From Candidatus Zhuqueibacterota bacterium (GTDB taxonomy: Bacteria > Zhuqueibacterota > Zhuqueibacteria > Oceanimicrobiales > Oceanimicrobiaceae), in contig JAJDAF010000061.1 of NCBI GenBank assembly GCA_029261995.1, positions 154,219 through 218,218 on the forward strand: 64,000 nt of DNA. Direction: 5' to 3'. The position numbers and the translations under genes were made by a program. Under the pieces are notes generated by a model that was not told the DNA's origin, made no database searches, and saw only the letters and a list, made by a program, of their open reading frames with translations. Position 1 is the first letter of the stretch; each line of letters starts with the position of its first letter. Of the stretch, positions 9,240-17,070 are shown piece after piece.

Positions 9240-10511
9240 CTAGAGCCGGAGAATACGATAGATGTTGAAGCCCAATCGAAAATCTGCACGAGCAAAGTCC
9301 AGATTGCCGCCGCTCATGACCTGCGCGGGTGTCAGTCCCAGTGAGTTGGTCAGGTAGAGGTGGAAAACATGGCCGCCGATGTTGTGCTCCAATCCGGCGG
9401 TAAAGGCGTCATAGACAATAGGCTGACCGTTGAGCGAACCAACCCCGCCGACCGGCAGTGCTCCGTCAGAGCCGGACAGAAGTGATGCCGCTTCGAAAAA
9501 CAGGGACAGTCTCCGTGTTATCCGCAACTTGCCCCCAAGACCAAGTGAGAAGATGGCAGCCTCTCCAGCAATGGAAACATTGCCGTTCAAGAGAATGCCG
9601 GGATTGAACAAGATCGCCATGCGGTCAGACAACTTTTTTGTGAGGACAAGCTGGGCGAATAACGGAAAGCGCTGTCCGCTACCGCGGCCGAGAAATTGCC
9701 CGGGATTTTGCGGGTCAGGTATCTGCTTCGTGGTCAACCAATCGATGCCCACAAAGAGAGCAAGAGAAACAGGAACATCGTTGTTGGTCCTTTCACGCCA
9801 GATTTGGTACTTCGCATTGAATTCAAACGTCGCGTTGTTTCCTGAGCGACCGACTGTCAAGGCGAGACGCTCACTCAGGGGAAAGGTAAACTCCGTAAGC
9901 ATGTGGGCCCCGGCGTCAAGGCCAAAAAGCTGCCCGAACCCGCTGTCGGTTTGTCCCAGCCAACGGTGGGCGATTCTGTAAGAAAATGTCCCCTTTCTGA
10001 CCGTCTGTGCCGTCTGCAAGGTCGCCAGGGACAGGCCGACAAAGGAGTCGGCATAGCGCTGCTTCGGGGCCGTCGGCTTTATGTCAGCGTCAAGAGATTT
10101 TATCCAGGCAGCGATCCAGCGCAATTCCGACTTCGGTAGCCGCTTACCCCCTTTCGGCATCACGACCCCTTTTATTCCTCTTGAGCCGAACAATTTCATG
10201 ATGAGATAGCTTTTCAAGGGGTCACCTGGTTCAACCAGTTTCATGTTCGGAGTATCGCTGCTGGGCTGGCCCACGAGCGCAGCGTATGCCTGCTCTGCTG
10301 TCAGGTCGAGTTCGTTGCCTGCTCCTGAGCCGGCGTGGCAGCCGGAAAACGCGCACTTATTTTCAAAAATCTCGACAATTCTTTCAGGCAGCTTCTCCTG
10401 GCCTATGCAGATGTTGGCCTGGAGAAAAGGCACTACAAGAAAAAGTATGCAAAGCTTCCAAGCATAGCCAGTTTGAGTGAGTTGGAACACGGGTGCCGCT
10501 TTGGTTTTCAT
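9240..10511 (-). CDS. Mono-haem c-type domain fused to a DUF5777-like outer-membrane beta-barrel
   Basis: 423 residues. A hydrophobic export signal is followed by a short cytochrome-like module with KCAFSGCH, a CX4CH haem-attachment variant, then LDLTAEQAYAALVGQ and VMPKGGKRLPKSELRWIAAWI, which match the 'c-type domain in low-haem proteins' seen in Bacteroidota-like genomes. From about residue 150 the chain is an amphipathic beta-strand series ending in IYRILRL, as in DUF5777 barrels. It should sit in the outer membrane with the haem domain in the periplasm. Last gene of the redox operon, 41 bases after the kinase gene. The fusion suggests electron delivery to or from the outer membrane. Function is inferred. 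Confidence 0.75.
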   Translation of the reverse strand: MKTKAAPVFQLTQTGYAWKLCILFLVVPFLQANICIGQEKLPERIVEIFENKCAFSGCHAGSGAGNELDLTAEQAYAALVGQPSSDTPNMKLVEPGDPLKSYLIMKLFGSRGIKGVVMPKGGKRLPKSELRWIAAWIKSLDADIKPTAPKQRYADSFVGLSLATLQTAQTVRKGTFSYRIAHRWLGQTDSGFGQLFGLDAGAHMLTEFTFPLSERLALTVGRSGNNATFEFNAKYQIWRERTNNDVPVSLALFVGIDWLTTKQIPDPQNPGQFLGRGSGQRFPLFAQLVLTKKLSDRMAILFNPGILLNGNVSIAGEAAIFSLGLGGKLRITRRLSLFFEAASLLSGSDGALPVGGVGSLNGQPIVYDAFTAGLEHNIGGHVFHLYLTNSLGLTPAQVMSGGNLDFARADFRLGFNIYRILRL

Positions 10512-10552
10512 AGACTATCATTCCTAAATTTGAGCTGTTCTTACATTTTCGG

Positions 10553-11914
10553 TCAGTTGTCAAAACTGATGTCTTGCACCCAGATTTTAGACTTGCCGGC
10601 AAATTTGTTTGGCAGCGTAGCATGGCTGCTGCCGCCACTGAGTGAATAAAACAGGTTGTTCTTGACAACATAGACGTCGGCCACCTCCACGCTGTCGACG
10701 ATGAACAAAAAGCAGTGGCTCAACGCAGAAAAATCCACATCGCGGCCGCTCTTCACCAAGTTTCGCTGCGTGAGCTGATCGATGTTTTTTTGGAGTTTGT
10801 AGGTTTGCTTTTCCCTGAGCAGTGACTCGATCGGCTTGGTTGCATACTCACGCATGCTGTTGTATTGTAGACGCGATCCTAGCAGTGAAAGGCACACGCC
10901 GCACAGCAAAATGACCGTTAACATCACTGCTGAAGAGAGCTTTGCCCGTCTTGAACCAAACAGCCGAGATTTGACAACCAAAACCGCAGTTGTAAGGCGA
11001 ATCCAGCGCAGTTTCAGCCTTTTGGTGTTGACGTCGCGAATCTTAACACTCAATGAACTGCTGGCGAGTTCTTTGCTCTTGTGCTGTCTGATTCGCCTGT
11101 TGTAGTGGCGTTTTTCCTTTTTCAGGGCGGTCATCATGTCCTCAGCACTCGCGAAACGCTTTTCCGGCTCCTTCCGCAAAGCGGTCTCGATGATCTTCTC
11201 CAACCCAGCCCACGCTCTCGGTTGATGCCTGCTAAGACGCGGAGGCTTGGTTTTCAAGATGGCCATCAGGATTTCCTCCTCACTCTTGCCCTCGAACGGA
11301 TGCCTGCGCGTGAGCAATTCATAAAGCACCACACCCAGAGAAAAGATATCTGATGCAGGATGTGATTTCTCTCCCCGGATTTGTTCCGGTGAGATGTAGG
11401 GCGTGGTCCCGACTCGGGCGCCGTATCGCGTTATTCTGGAAAATTCTGCTAATCTGGCCAATCCGAAATCGAGAATCTTAACCCAGCCGTCTGGTCCAAC
11501 CATGATGTTTTCCGGCTTGATATCCCGATGGATAATACCGAGTCGATGTGCTTCCCGCAACGCGCGACAAACCTGAATGACGATGAGAATGGCCTTGCGA
11601 ACGGAAACCTGGCGTTGTTCTATCAACTGGCGCAGACTAACCCCATCAATATATTCCATGGCGATGAAGAACTTGTCGCGGTGTTTGAAGAATTCATATA
11701 CCGTGACAATGTTGGGATGCTTTAGCGCCGCCGCCGCCTGGGCTTCGCGCCGAAAACGGTCGATTGCGCTCTTGTCGGCAGTCAGATGTGAAGGTAAAGA
11801 TTTCAGCGCAACCTGGCGCTGCAGGGAAGTATCTTCCGCAAGAAAGATCTCTCCCATTCCGCCTTCGGCGATCTTCTTCATTACTCTGAAGTGTGATATG
11901 GTTCTGTTTTCCAT
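10553..11914 (-). CDS. Transmembrane Hanks-type serine/threonine protein kinase
   Basis: A complete PknB-like kinase domain: the Gly loop in EGGMGEIFLAED, catalytic Lys in VALKSL, HRDIKPEN, DFGLAR and the activation segment GTTPYISPEQIRG. One membrane helix (KLSSAVMLTVILLCGVCLSLL) follows near residue 325, then an extracytoplasmic tail of ~100 residues with no family I recognise (VYVVKNNLFYSLSGG). The ATG at 11914 begins MENRTISHF just before the kinase fold; a longer frame to 12028 would run into the upstream cytochrome gene. Placed between two cytochrome genes in the same operon, it may sense the state of the periplasmic chain. The divergent FHA protein is a plausible partner. Confidence 0.88.
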   Translation of the reverse strand: MENRTISHFRVMKKIAEGGMGEIFLAEDTSLQRQVALKSLPSHLTADKSAIDRFRREAQAAAALKHPNIVTVYEFFKHRDKFFIAMEYIDGVSLRQLIEQRQVSVRKAILIVIQVCRALREAHRLGIIHRDIKPENIMVGPDGWVKILDFGLARLAEFSRITRYGARVGTTPYISPEQIRGEKSHPASDIFSLGVVLYELLTRRHPFEGKSEEEILMAILKTKPPRLSRHQPRAWAGLEKIIETALRKEPEKRFASAEDMMTALKKEKRHYNRRIRQHKSKELASSSLSVKIRDVNTKRLKLRWIRLTTAVLVVKSRLFGSRRAKLSSAVMLTVILLCGVCLSLLGSRLQYNSMREYATKPIESLLREKQTYKLQKNIDQLTQRNLVKSGRDVDFSALSHCFLFIVDSVEVADVYVVKNNLFYSLSGGSSHATLPNKFAGKSKIWVQDISFDN

Positions 11915-11958
11915 TAGCACGATTCGTTTGGTCACTCTTTGAAGCGAAATCCAGAGCC

Positions 11959-13629
11959 TCAATTCAAAAAAAGTTGCAGGTTTGAGCGATGCCGCTTGTT
12001 TGGGTGAAAACGGTGGCACGTCACACAACTACTGGCTACACGGCTGGTCGCATGACAGTCTCTACAACCACCAATGGTCGGCAGATTTTGGGTCGCTGAC
12101 CGGTCGGCCTTGAAAGCGCTGGCAAAAAGCTGCTTGAATTCGGAATGATTCTGAGTTGCTGACATCATGAGTGCTTCGCTTATCGGGATCGCGTCATGGC
12201 AGTCTGTGCATCGTCGTTCGAGAATGTGCGCCCTGTGATTGAACTCAGCCCGGGTCAGGGTCTCCTGATGGGCCTGGACCCGGACAATTCCCGCGTTTTC
12301 GACTAAATGACATCTTTGACATTGCGGACCGGTGGCGGCAGTGAGTTCATTGGCCAGCCCCAGCCACGCCGCAGCCTGTTCAGAGCCAACTTTGGTGCTC
12401 CCCGGGAGAGCGAAGCCAGTAGTTGAACGTGGAGACGTTGGCCGCTCGAGCTGTTTGCTTGCGGTTTCGAGCCAACGATTGATCTTCTCGACTTCTGCGC
12501 CCAGCTCAGGGCGGGTACGAAGTTCATCAGCGTGGCGGCGCAACACAGCGATGGCCCTGCGGTAAAGCGAATCGCCATCGACGGTTTCCACGGCGCCAGT
12601 AGCGTCGAGCAATTGATACAGTCCATCCCCGGGAAAAAGCTTTCCGCGTATTTGACTGAGATTTTCCAAAATCCAGGGGTCACGGTGCCAAACCGGCGCC
12701 TTCGTGACTTCACCATTTTCAACACTTGTCATGCCCGGGTTCGTTGCTGCGGCCCAAGCCGTGCCCGGGCCACCACGCTGTAGAATCTGTTCGATACTCT
12801 CAACACCCGGTTGATCTGGCCGCCCAGGCTGGAATTTCGGCACGCTTTGAACAACAGCGTCATTCTTGACGTGGCAGGCAGCGCAATGGCGGTCAAAGTC
12901 TATGCGAACGAAACTCCTGCCATTCGAGTCAGGCGTATGGCAATACAGGCACCCCTGTTCAAAGAAGTGCGTCATGTCAATCGTCTCAGCTTTGAGCCTT
13001 TTCATGACATCTTGCATGGCCTGATTGCTTTGGTTCTGCGCCAGCACGAAGGCCGTGTGTCTGATATGTGTCATCGCCAGCGATGAGTCGTCGAGAACGT
13101 GTTCGCGAGCAAATTCAAACTCGGGATGATCCCGTTGAAAGGAATCATACGGGTGGCATGGCTGGCATTTCTTGTCTGAAACCTTGCTGATGCTGGAGTT
13201 CTTGCCCCGGTGCTCGATATGGCAGGCGCTGCACTGCATTTCTTTGCCGGCATGTGTGGTGCGAAACTCCTTGGTTGTGCGCGCCACCTGGCCGGAACGG
13301 TAGATGTAGTGGGCGCCAAAATCGTAGACAGTCAACTCGCTGGTCTTTTCGTGACAACTGCTGCACAGTGCATCCGAGACCGAATTCCCGGGCTCATGGC
13401 AGGCGTGACAATCTTCCTGCAGGTTCGCATGATTGGATGACAAGGGGCCGGAAGATATGAAGCGGCTCGTGCGAAACAGCGTGTCATACAGATAGTGCGA
13501 CAAAAACAGCAGCCCCGCCATGCAGCCTAGAATGATCATTTTCCGCTGCGATGATGGGTAAATGTAGGTTTCGCTAACCGGCAGGTTGAGAGGCGTAAAC
13601 CTTCGTTTTTTGGGATTCCGTTTGCTCAA
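11959..13629 (-). CDS. Membrane-anchored deca-haem c-type cytochrome
   Basis: The sequence holds ten CXXCH motifs: CHACH, CSSCH, CSACH, CQPCH, CLYCH, CAACH, CQRCH, CTDCH, CRDCH and CVTCH. A single N-terminal helix (MIILGCMAGLLFLSHYLY) would tether it to the inner membrane with the haems in the periplasm. The start is uncertain: the open frame extends into the preceding gene, TTG at 13629 is the first choice that clears that gene's stop, and ATG at 13539 is possible. The preceding gene encodes the CNB/FeS/cytochrome b protein, so this is the likely first periplasmic acceptor of its electrons. No standard family such as NapC fits the whole length. Confidence 0.88.
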   Translation of the reverse strand: MSKRNPKKRRFTPLNLPVSETYIYPSSQRKMIILGCMAGLLFLSHYLYDTLFRTSRFISSGPLSSNHANLQEDCHACHEPGNSVSDALCSSCHEKTSELTVYDFGAHYIYRSGQVARTTKEFRTTHAGKEMQCSACHIEHRGKNSSISKVSDKKCQPCHPYDSFQRDHPEFEFAREHVLDDSSLAMTHIRHTAFVLAQNQSNQAMQDVMKRLKAETIDMTHFFEQGCLYCHTPDSNGRSFVRIDFDRHCAACHVKNDAVVQSVPKFQPGRPDQPGVESIEQILQRGGPGTAWAAATNPGMTSVENGEVTKAPVWHRDPWILENLSQIRGKLFPGDGLYQLLDATGAVETVDGDSLYRRAIAVLRRHADELRTRPELGAEVEKINRWLETASKQLERPTSPRSTTGFALPGSTKVGSEQAAAWLGLANELTAATGPQCQRCHLVENAGIVRVQAHQETLTRAEFNHRAHILERRCTDCHDAIPISEALMMSATQNHSEFKQLFASAFKADRSATQNLPTIGGCRDCHATSRVASSCVTCHRFHPNKRHRSNLQLFLN

Positions 13630-13643
13630 AGATGCACGTCGAA

Positions 13644-16100
13644 CTAGTAGTACAGAACAGCAAATAGATGGATCAACACCAGAACGATCAGGACAATTGA
13701 TGCCGGTAAATGTGCGTACATCCACCATTTCAGCAATCGTTGCAGCGTATGGTGCGCGTCCATCTCCAGTTTAGATTTATAGATCTTCTCCAACTCAGTC
13801 AGCTTAGTTTGGTCGTCTTCCGGCAGGATGGTCCTGAGAAATTGAAACTGCTTTGTCTTTCTCTGAATCCCGCCTGTGATGTCGAACAGGTAGGTGATGC
13901 TGGGCAAGGGTCGGCTCAGTGACCGCTTGACGCGACGATGATAGAAATCTGCTACCGGCTGGCTGCACGTCTCCACTAGAGTGGCGGCCTGTTTACGAGC
14001 CTCTTCAACCAATTCAGGAATCCGGTCGCTGATGACCTCGATCGACAGTCCCGACGACAGGATGCTGGGGATCCACTTTTGCAGGAACACGCCCATAACG
14101 CCGCTGAGCGTAACCCATATCGAAAGGCTCCACAGCCACCAGTACAATGCACCACTTGGCAATTGAAAGCCTGTATGCATGAACAGCAACAGCAGAAACA
14201 GGGTGCCGCCATAGACATGGAATTGCACCCAGGTAAAAGAACGCCCGAGCTTGTACTCAGCGGAAAGACGCACCATTCTGCGGCGAAAACCATAAAGGGC
14301 GGCGCCGACCATAAGAATAAGTGCTCCGGCGCCGTAACTCAGCCCCCACACGTTTCCAGGCAGTACATCGGAAAATATCCTGTTTAAGACATAGATGACA
14401 CATGCCAGCAAGGTGGCGAGCAAGAAGGCGTGAAGCCACGGCTGCGACTTGATCAGTTTGCCCAGTTTTGTGGAGCCCCACACTTTTGCCCGCCGGCCGC
14501 TACGCGTCACCAGCTTGCCGAATTTGCTGATGCTGTCGGTGCGGATCGCACAGCCTTGTGGGCAGTTGAAAACACAGGCTGCGCCGTGCGGGGTGTTGTA
14601 GCATAGATCGCACTTGGTCGCCAGCTCACCGCTGCTCTCGATGGGCGCTACAACTGCTACGCTTACCTTCGATGGTGATTGCACCATGGTGATGGCGCTA
14701 TAGGGGCATTTGTGATAACAAACTCGGCAGCCGATGCAGAGCCCGTCATCGATCTCGACGACGTCGCCAACACCGGCCCGACGGATCGCACCGGTTGGAC
14801 ATCCGATGAGGCAGACCGGGTCCCGGCAATGATAGCAGGCCCGGGTGATGAGGTAATCGCTGTACTTTTCCCCCTCGCGAACAAAGCGCGGCAGACCGGC
14901 ATGGGTGTCGGCGCAGCCCTTTACACAATCGTCGCAACGCGTACAGACATCCAAATTGATGACAAATACGCTGTTGCCTTCAACCAGGCCGGTCTCGAGC
15001 GCGGTGTTGATGAATTCGGACCGGTTGATGTTTCTACGCGCCGCCCCAGATTCTTTGATGCGGATTGATGAAGAATCCATCAACTGCTTGTGAATGGCAG
15101 GAAACCGTTCGACGAGCTCTTTGAAATGCTCGTGAGAGATGCGAACCAGCTCTGTGTTTTCAACCGATATGGCGGAGTGGAACCAAACCCCTGTTTGCAG
15201 AGCAAATTCGATTTCGCCCAGAAGCATCCCCTTAGACAGGTAATTGACCACCATTTCGCCGCTTCCGACTTTTTGCGACAGCTTGATGAAACCCGAGCGG
15301 ACCAGGTAAACTGTGTCGGCCGGTTCATCTTGGCGTGCAACGACTTCATTGCGCCGCAAAGAGATCAACTCAACCTTTTGCTTGAACTGCTCGAGAAAAG
15401 CTTCCGAACAGCCTTGAAAGATCGGTGTGTGCTTCAACTGCGCGGAAAGGGACCGCTCGATGTAAAGCTTGTTCAGGCGTTTTTTTAGCGCTGGAGACTT
15501 GCGTTTCATCGCCTCCAGCGCGGGAATACGAACCTGGACTAGCGCGCACTGTGTGGCAGTCTGCGCGGTCACGGATTGCGGCCATCCCACTGAGGCGCCG
15601 GTTTCACCTAAGATCTCGCCAGGACCGAGATTGATGACCTCGCCCCAATTCAGGTCCAGATCCATCGAAGACAGCAAGGTGACCCGCCCGCTACGCTGCT
15701 GGCGTTGCACCTGGGTGTTATACACTGTACGGTTGAAATGAACCCGGCTCTTGTCGTCGAACTGAGCCCGACCTTTGCCATTGGCGCGCTTGTGGCTGTT
15801 ACCAATCTGCTGCTTCTGGATATAGACGTTCACCTGCCCCTTCAGGACGAAGAACGCCAAATCGATATAAGCGCCTTCCTCAAACAGGACTTTTTGTTTG
15901 TCCCAAATTGCGACGCACACGTCGGGACGGATCTTTTCAAGGAAATCAAGTTCGTAGTCCTGAAAAATCTCGAACTCCTTGAGCCTCTCCGCTGACAAAT
16001 GTTTATATATTTTCAGAATGCCGGTGTGTGTGCCAAAAGATGTCCAGCGATCGTCAAACTCCTCTTGTCGTACGGCTTCCGAGGTTGGGATCTCACTCAT
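13644..16100 (-). CDS. Two-CNB / four-[4Fe-4S] / di-haem cytochrome b membrane protein
   Basis: 818 residues without a signal peptide. Residues ~50-205 and ~225-340 are two cyclic-nucleotide-binding-like barrels (GEILGETG and GMLLGEIE). Next come four Cys quartets in DmsB/NrfC order: CTRCDDCVKGC, CYHCRDPVCLIGC, CIGCRVCYHKC, and CDLC...CVFNC. The C-terminal third has about five membrane helices, two of which each hold a His-x13-His pair (HVYGG...LFMH and HLPAS...VLIH), the cytochrome b geometry for two stacked haems. It likely passes electrons between cytoplasm or quinones and the periplasmic cytochromes. Both CNB modules lack the phosphate-binding Arg (Gln in GWPQSV, His in WFHSA). It overlaps the preceding gene by ATGA. 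Confidence 0.88.
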   Translation of the reverse strand: MSEIPTSEAVRQEEFDDRWTSFGTHTGILKIYKHLSAERLKEFEIFQDYELDFLEKIRPDVCVAIWDKQKVLFEEGAYIDLAFFVLKGQVNVYIQKQQIGNSHKRANGKGRAQFDDKSRVHFNRTVYNTQVQRQQRSGRVTLLSSMDLDLNWGEVINLGPGEILGETGASVGWPQSVTAQTATQCALVQVRIPALEAMKRKSPALKKRLNKLYIERSLSAQLKHTPIFQGCSEAFLEQFKQKVELISLRRNEVVARQDEPADTVYLVRSGFIKLSQKVGSGEMVVNYLSKGMLLGEIEFALQTGVWFHSAISVENTELVRISHEHFKELVERFPAIHKQLMDSSSIRIKESGAARRNINRSEFINTALETGLVEGNSVFVINLDVCTRCDDCVKGCADTHAGLPRFVREGEKYSDYLITRACYHCRDPVCLIGCPTGAIRRAGVGDVVEIDDGLCIGCRVCYHKCPYSAITMVQSPSKVSVAVVAPIESSGELATKCDLCYNTPHGAACVFNCPQGCAIRTDSISKFGKLVTRSGRRAKVWGSTKLGKLIKSQPWLHAFLLATLLACVIYVLNRIFSDVLPGNVWGLSYGAGALILMVGAALYGFRRRMVRLSAEYKLGRSFTWVQFHVYGGTLFLLLLFMHTGFQLPSGALYWWLWSLSIWVTLSGVMGVFLQKWIPSILSSGLSIEVISDRIPELVEEARKQAATLVETCSQPVADFYHRRVKRSLSRPLPSITYLFDITGGIQRKTKQFQFLRTILPEDDQTKLTELEKIYKSKLEMDAHHTLQRLLKWWMYAHLPASIVLIVLVLIHLFAVLYY

Positions 16101-17011
16101 CGATTATCGTTGATGCATTGGTGAACGTATTCAATGTAACGTTTTATCTCCTGCAGAATCGAGTCAACGGGTGCATCATGACTTAGCCTCGGGTCGAAGG
16201 ACTCAAGCGTAGTCGAGTTATTGGGATTGAGCCAGGCCGGCAGGTTGCGGTTCTTGTAGATGACCACCGTGTCACGGACTACAACGGCCGGGCGCATGCC
16301 GCTGACCGCTGGGGAATTTGTGATCTTCAAGGTGAATGCCGGAATCGGTTTACGCTGTACCGCCGCCGCAAACGGCGCCTGATCGATGTCTGTTGGCCGG
16401 ATGGCATAGTCCCAGTGTTTTGAGATGTCCTTCTTTATGCCGCCCAAATAGTCAAAGCCCTCACCGGTCGGATGGCCAGCTTCAAGCAGTTTTTTTTCGC
16501 TGATTTGATGGCACCGCACGCATGTCCCGGCCCTGATAGCGACCTTGCGCAATTCCACCAGGCCTACCTTCAGCGCTTTTTGGTAGCCGCTGCGGCTGAC
16601 ATCTAGCGGATCCTTGGAGCGCGCGCCCTCCTGATGCACTTCAAAATATCCAGCACCGTTCGGGCCTGACGGGCCGTGACAGCTCTCGCAACTTACTCCT
16701 GTGTTCATCGCTCTACTCTCGCGGCCAGACACCACTTCGCCGTGGCAGTCACCGCAACGCGATCCGCCCAGCAGATAGTCCCCCGCCTTCATGCCGTAGG
16801 TTTGCGCAATCTGCATCGAGCGTTGCTGTTTGCGTTTCAGGTCTGAGATTGTTTTGAAATGGGGGTCGCTCCGCCACCAGTCGCCGTCGCTGACATGACA
16901 GGCATTCTGGCCGGTTCCGCAAGAGCGATACCCAAGGGTTTTGTATTTCCCGGCTTGCGTCCGACCATTTGCAGGCAACAGAGCAGTGAGCGCAAGCGTG
17001 GTCAATATCAC
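16097..17011 (-). CDS. Cytochrome c554-like multi-haem protein
   Basis: About 304 residues with three CXXCH motifs (CGDCH, CESCH, CVRCH) plus CGTGQNACH, a CX6CH that may hold a fourth haem. The blocks GVSCESCHGPSGP and EAGHPTGEGFDY are characteristic of the cytochrome c554 family of periplasmic tetra-haem proteins. The GTG at 17011 opens a hydrophobic segment, but the frame stays open upstream as ARSANTAV and a purine-rich AGGGAGGGGG lies further back, so the true start may be a rare codon upstream. It overlaps the next gene by 4 nt. Role inferred: periplasmic shuttle between the inner-membrane module and the outer-membrane cytochrome. Confidence 0.85.
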   Translation of the reverse strand: MILTTLALTALLPANGRTQAGKYKTLGYRSCGTGQNACHVSDGDWWRSDPHFKTISDLKRKQQRSMQIAQTYGMKAGDYLLGGSRCGDCHGEVVSGRESRAMNTGVSCESCHGPSGPNGAGYFEVHQEGARSKDPLDVSRSGYQKALKVGLVELRKVAIRAGTCVRCHQISEKKLLEAGHPTGEGFDYLGGIKKDISKHWDYAIRPTDIDQAPFAAAVQRKPIPAFTLKITNSPAVSGMRPAVVVRDTVVIYKNRNLPAWLNPNNSTTLESFDPRLSHDAPVDSILQEIKRYIEYVHQCINDNR

Positions 17012-17070
17012 GACTGCCGTGTTTGCCGACCGAGCCCCCCTCCCTATTCTATATTGCGCGGTGTCTTCTG

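Noticed and set aside
9104-9295. Small minus-strand frame downstream of the last redox gene
   Set aside because: It overlaps the barrel gene's 3' end and the terminator hairpin and has no family likeness.
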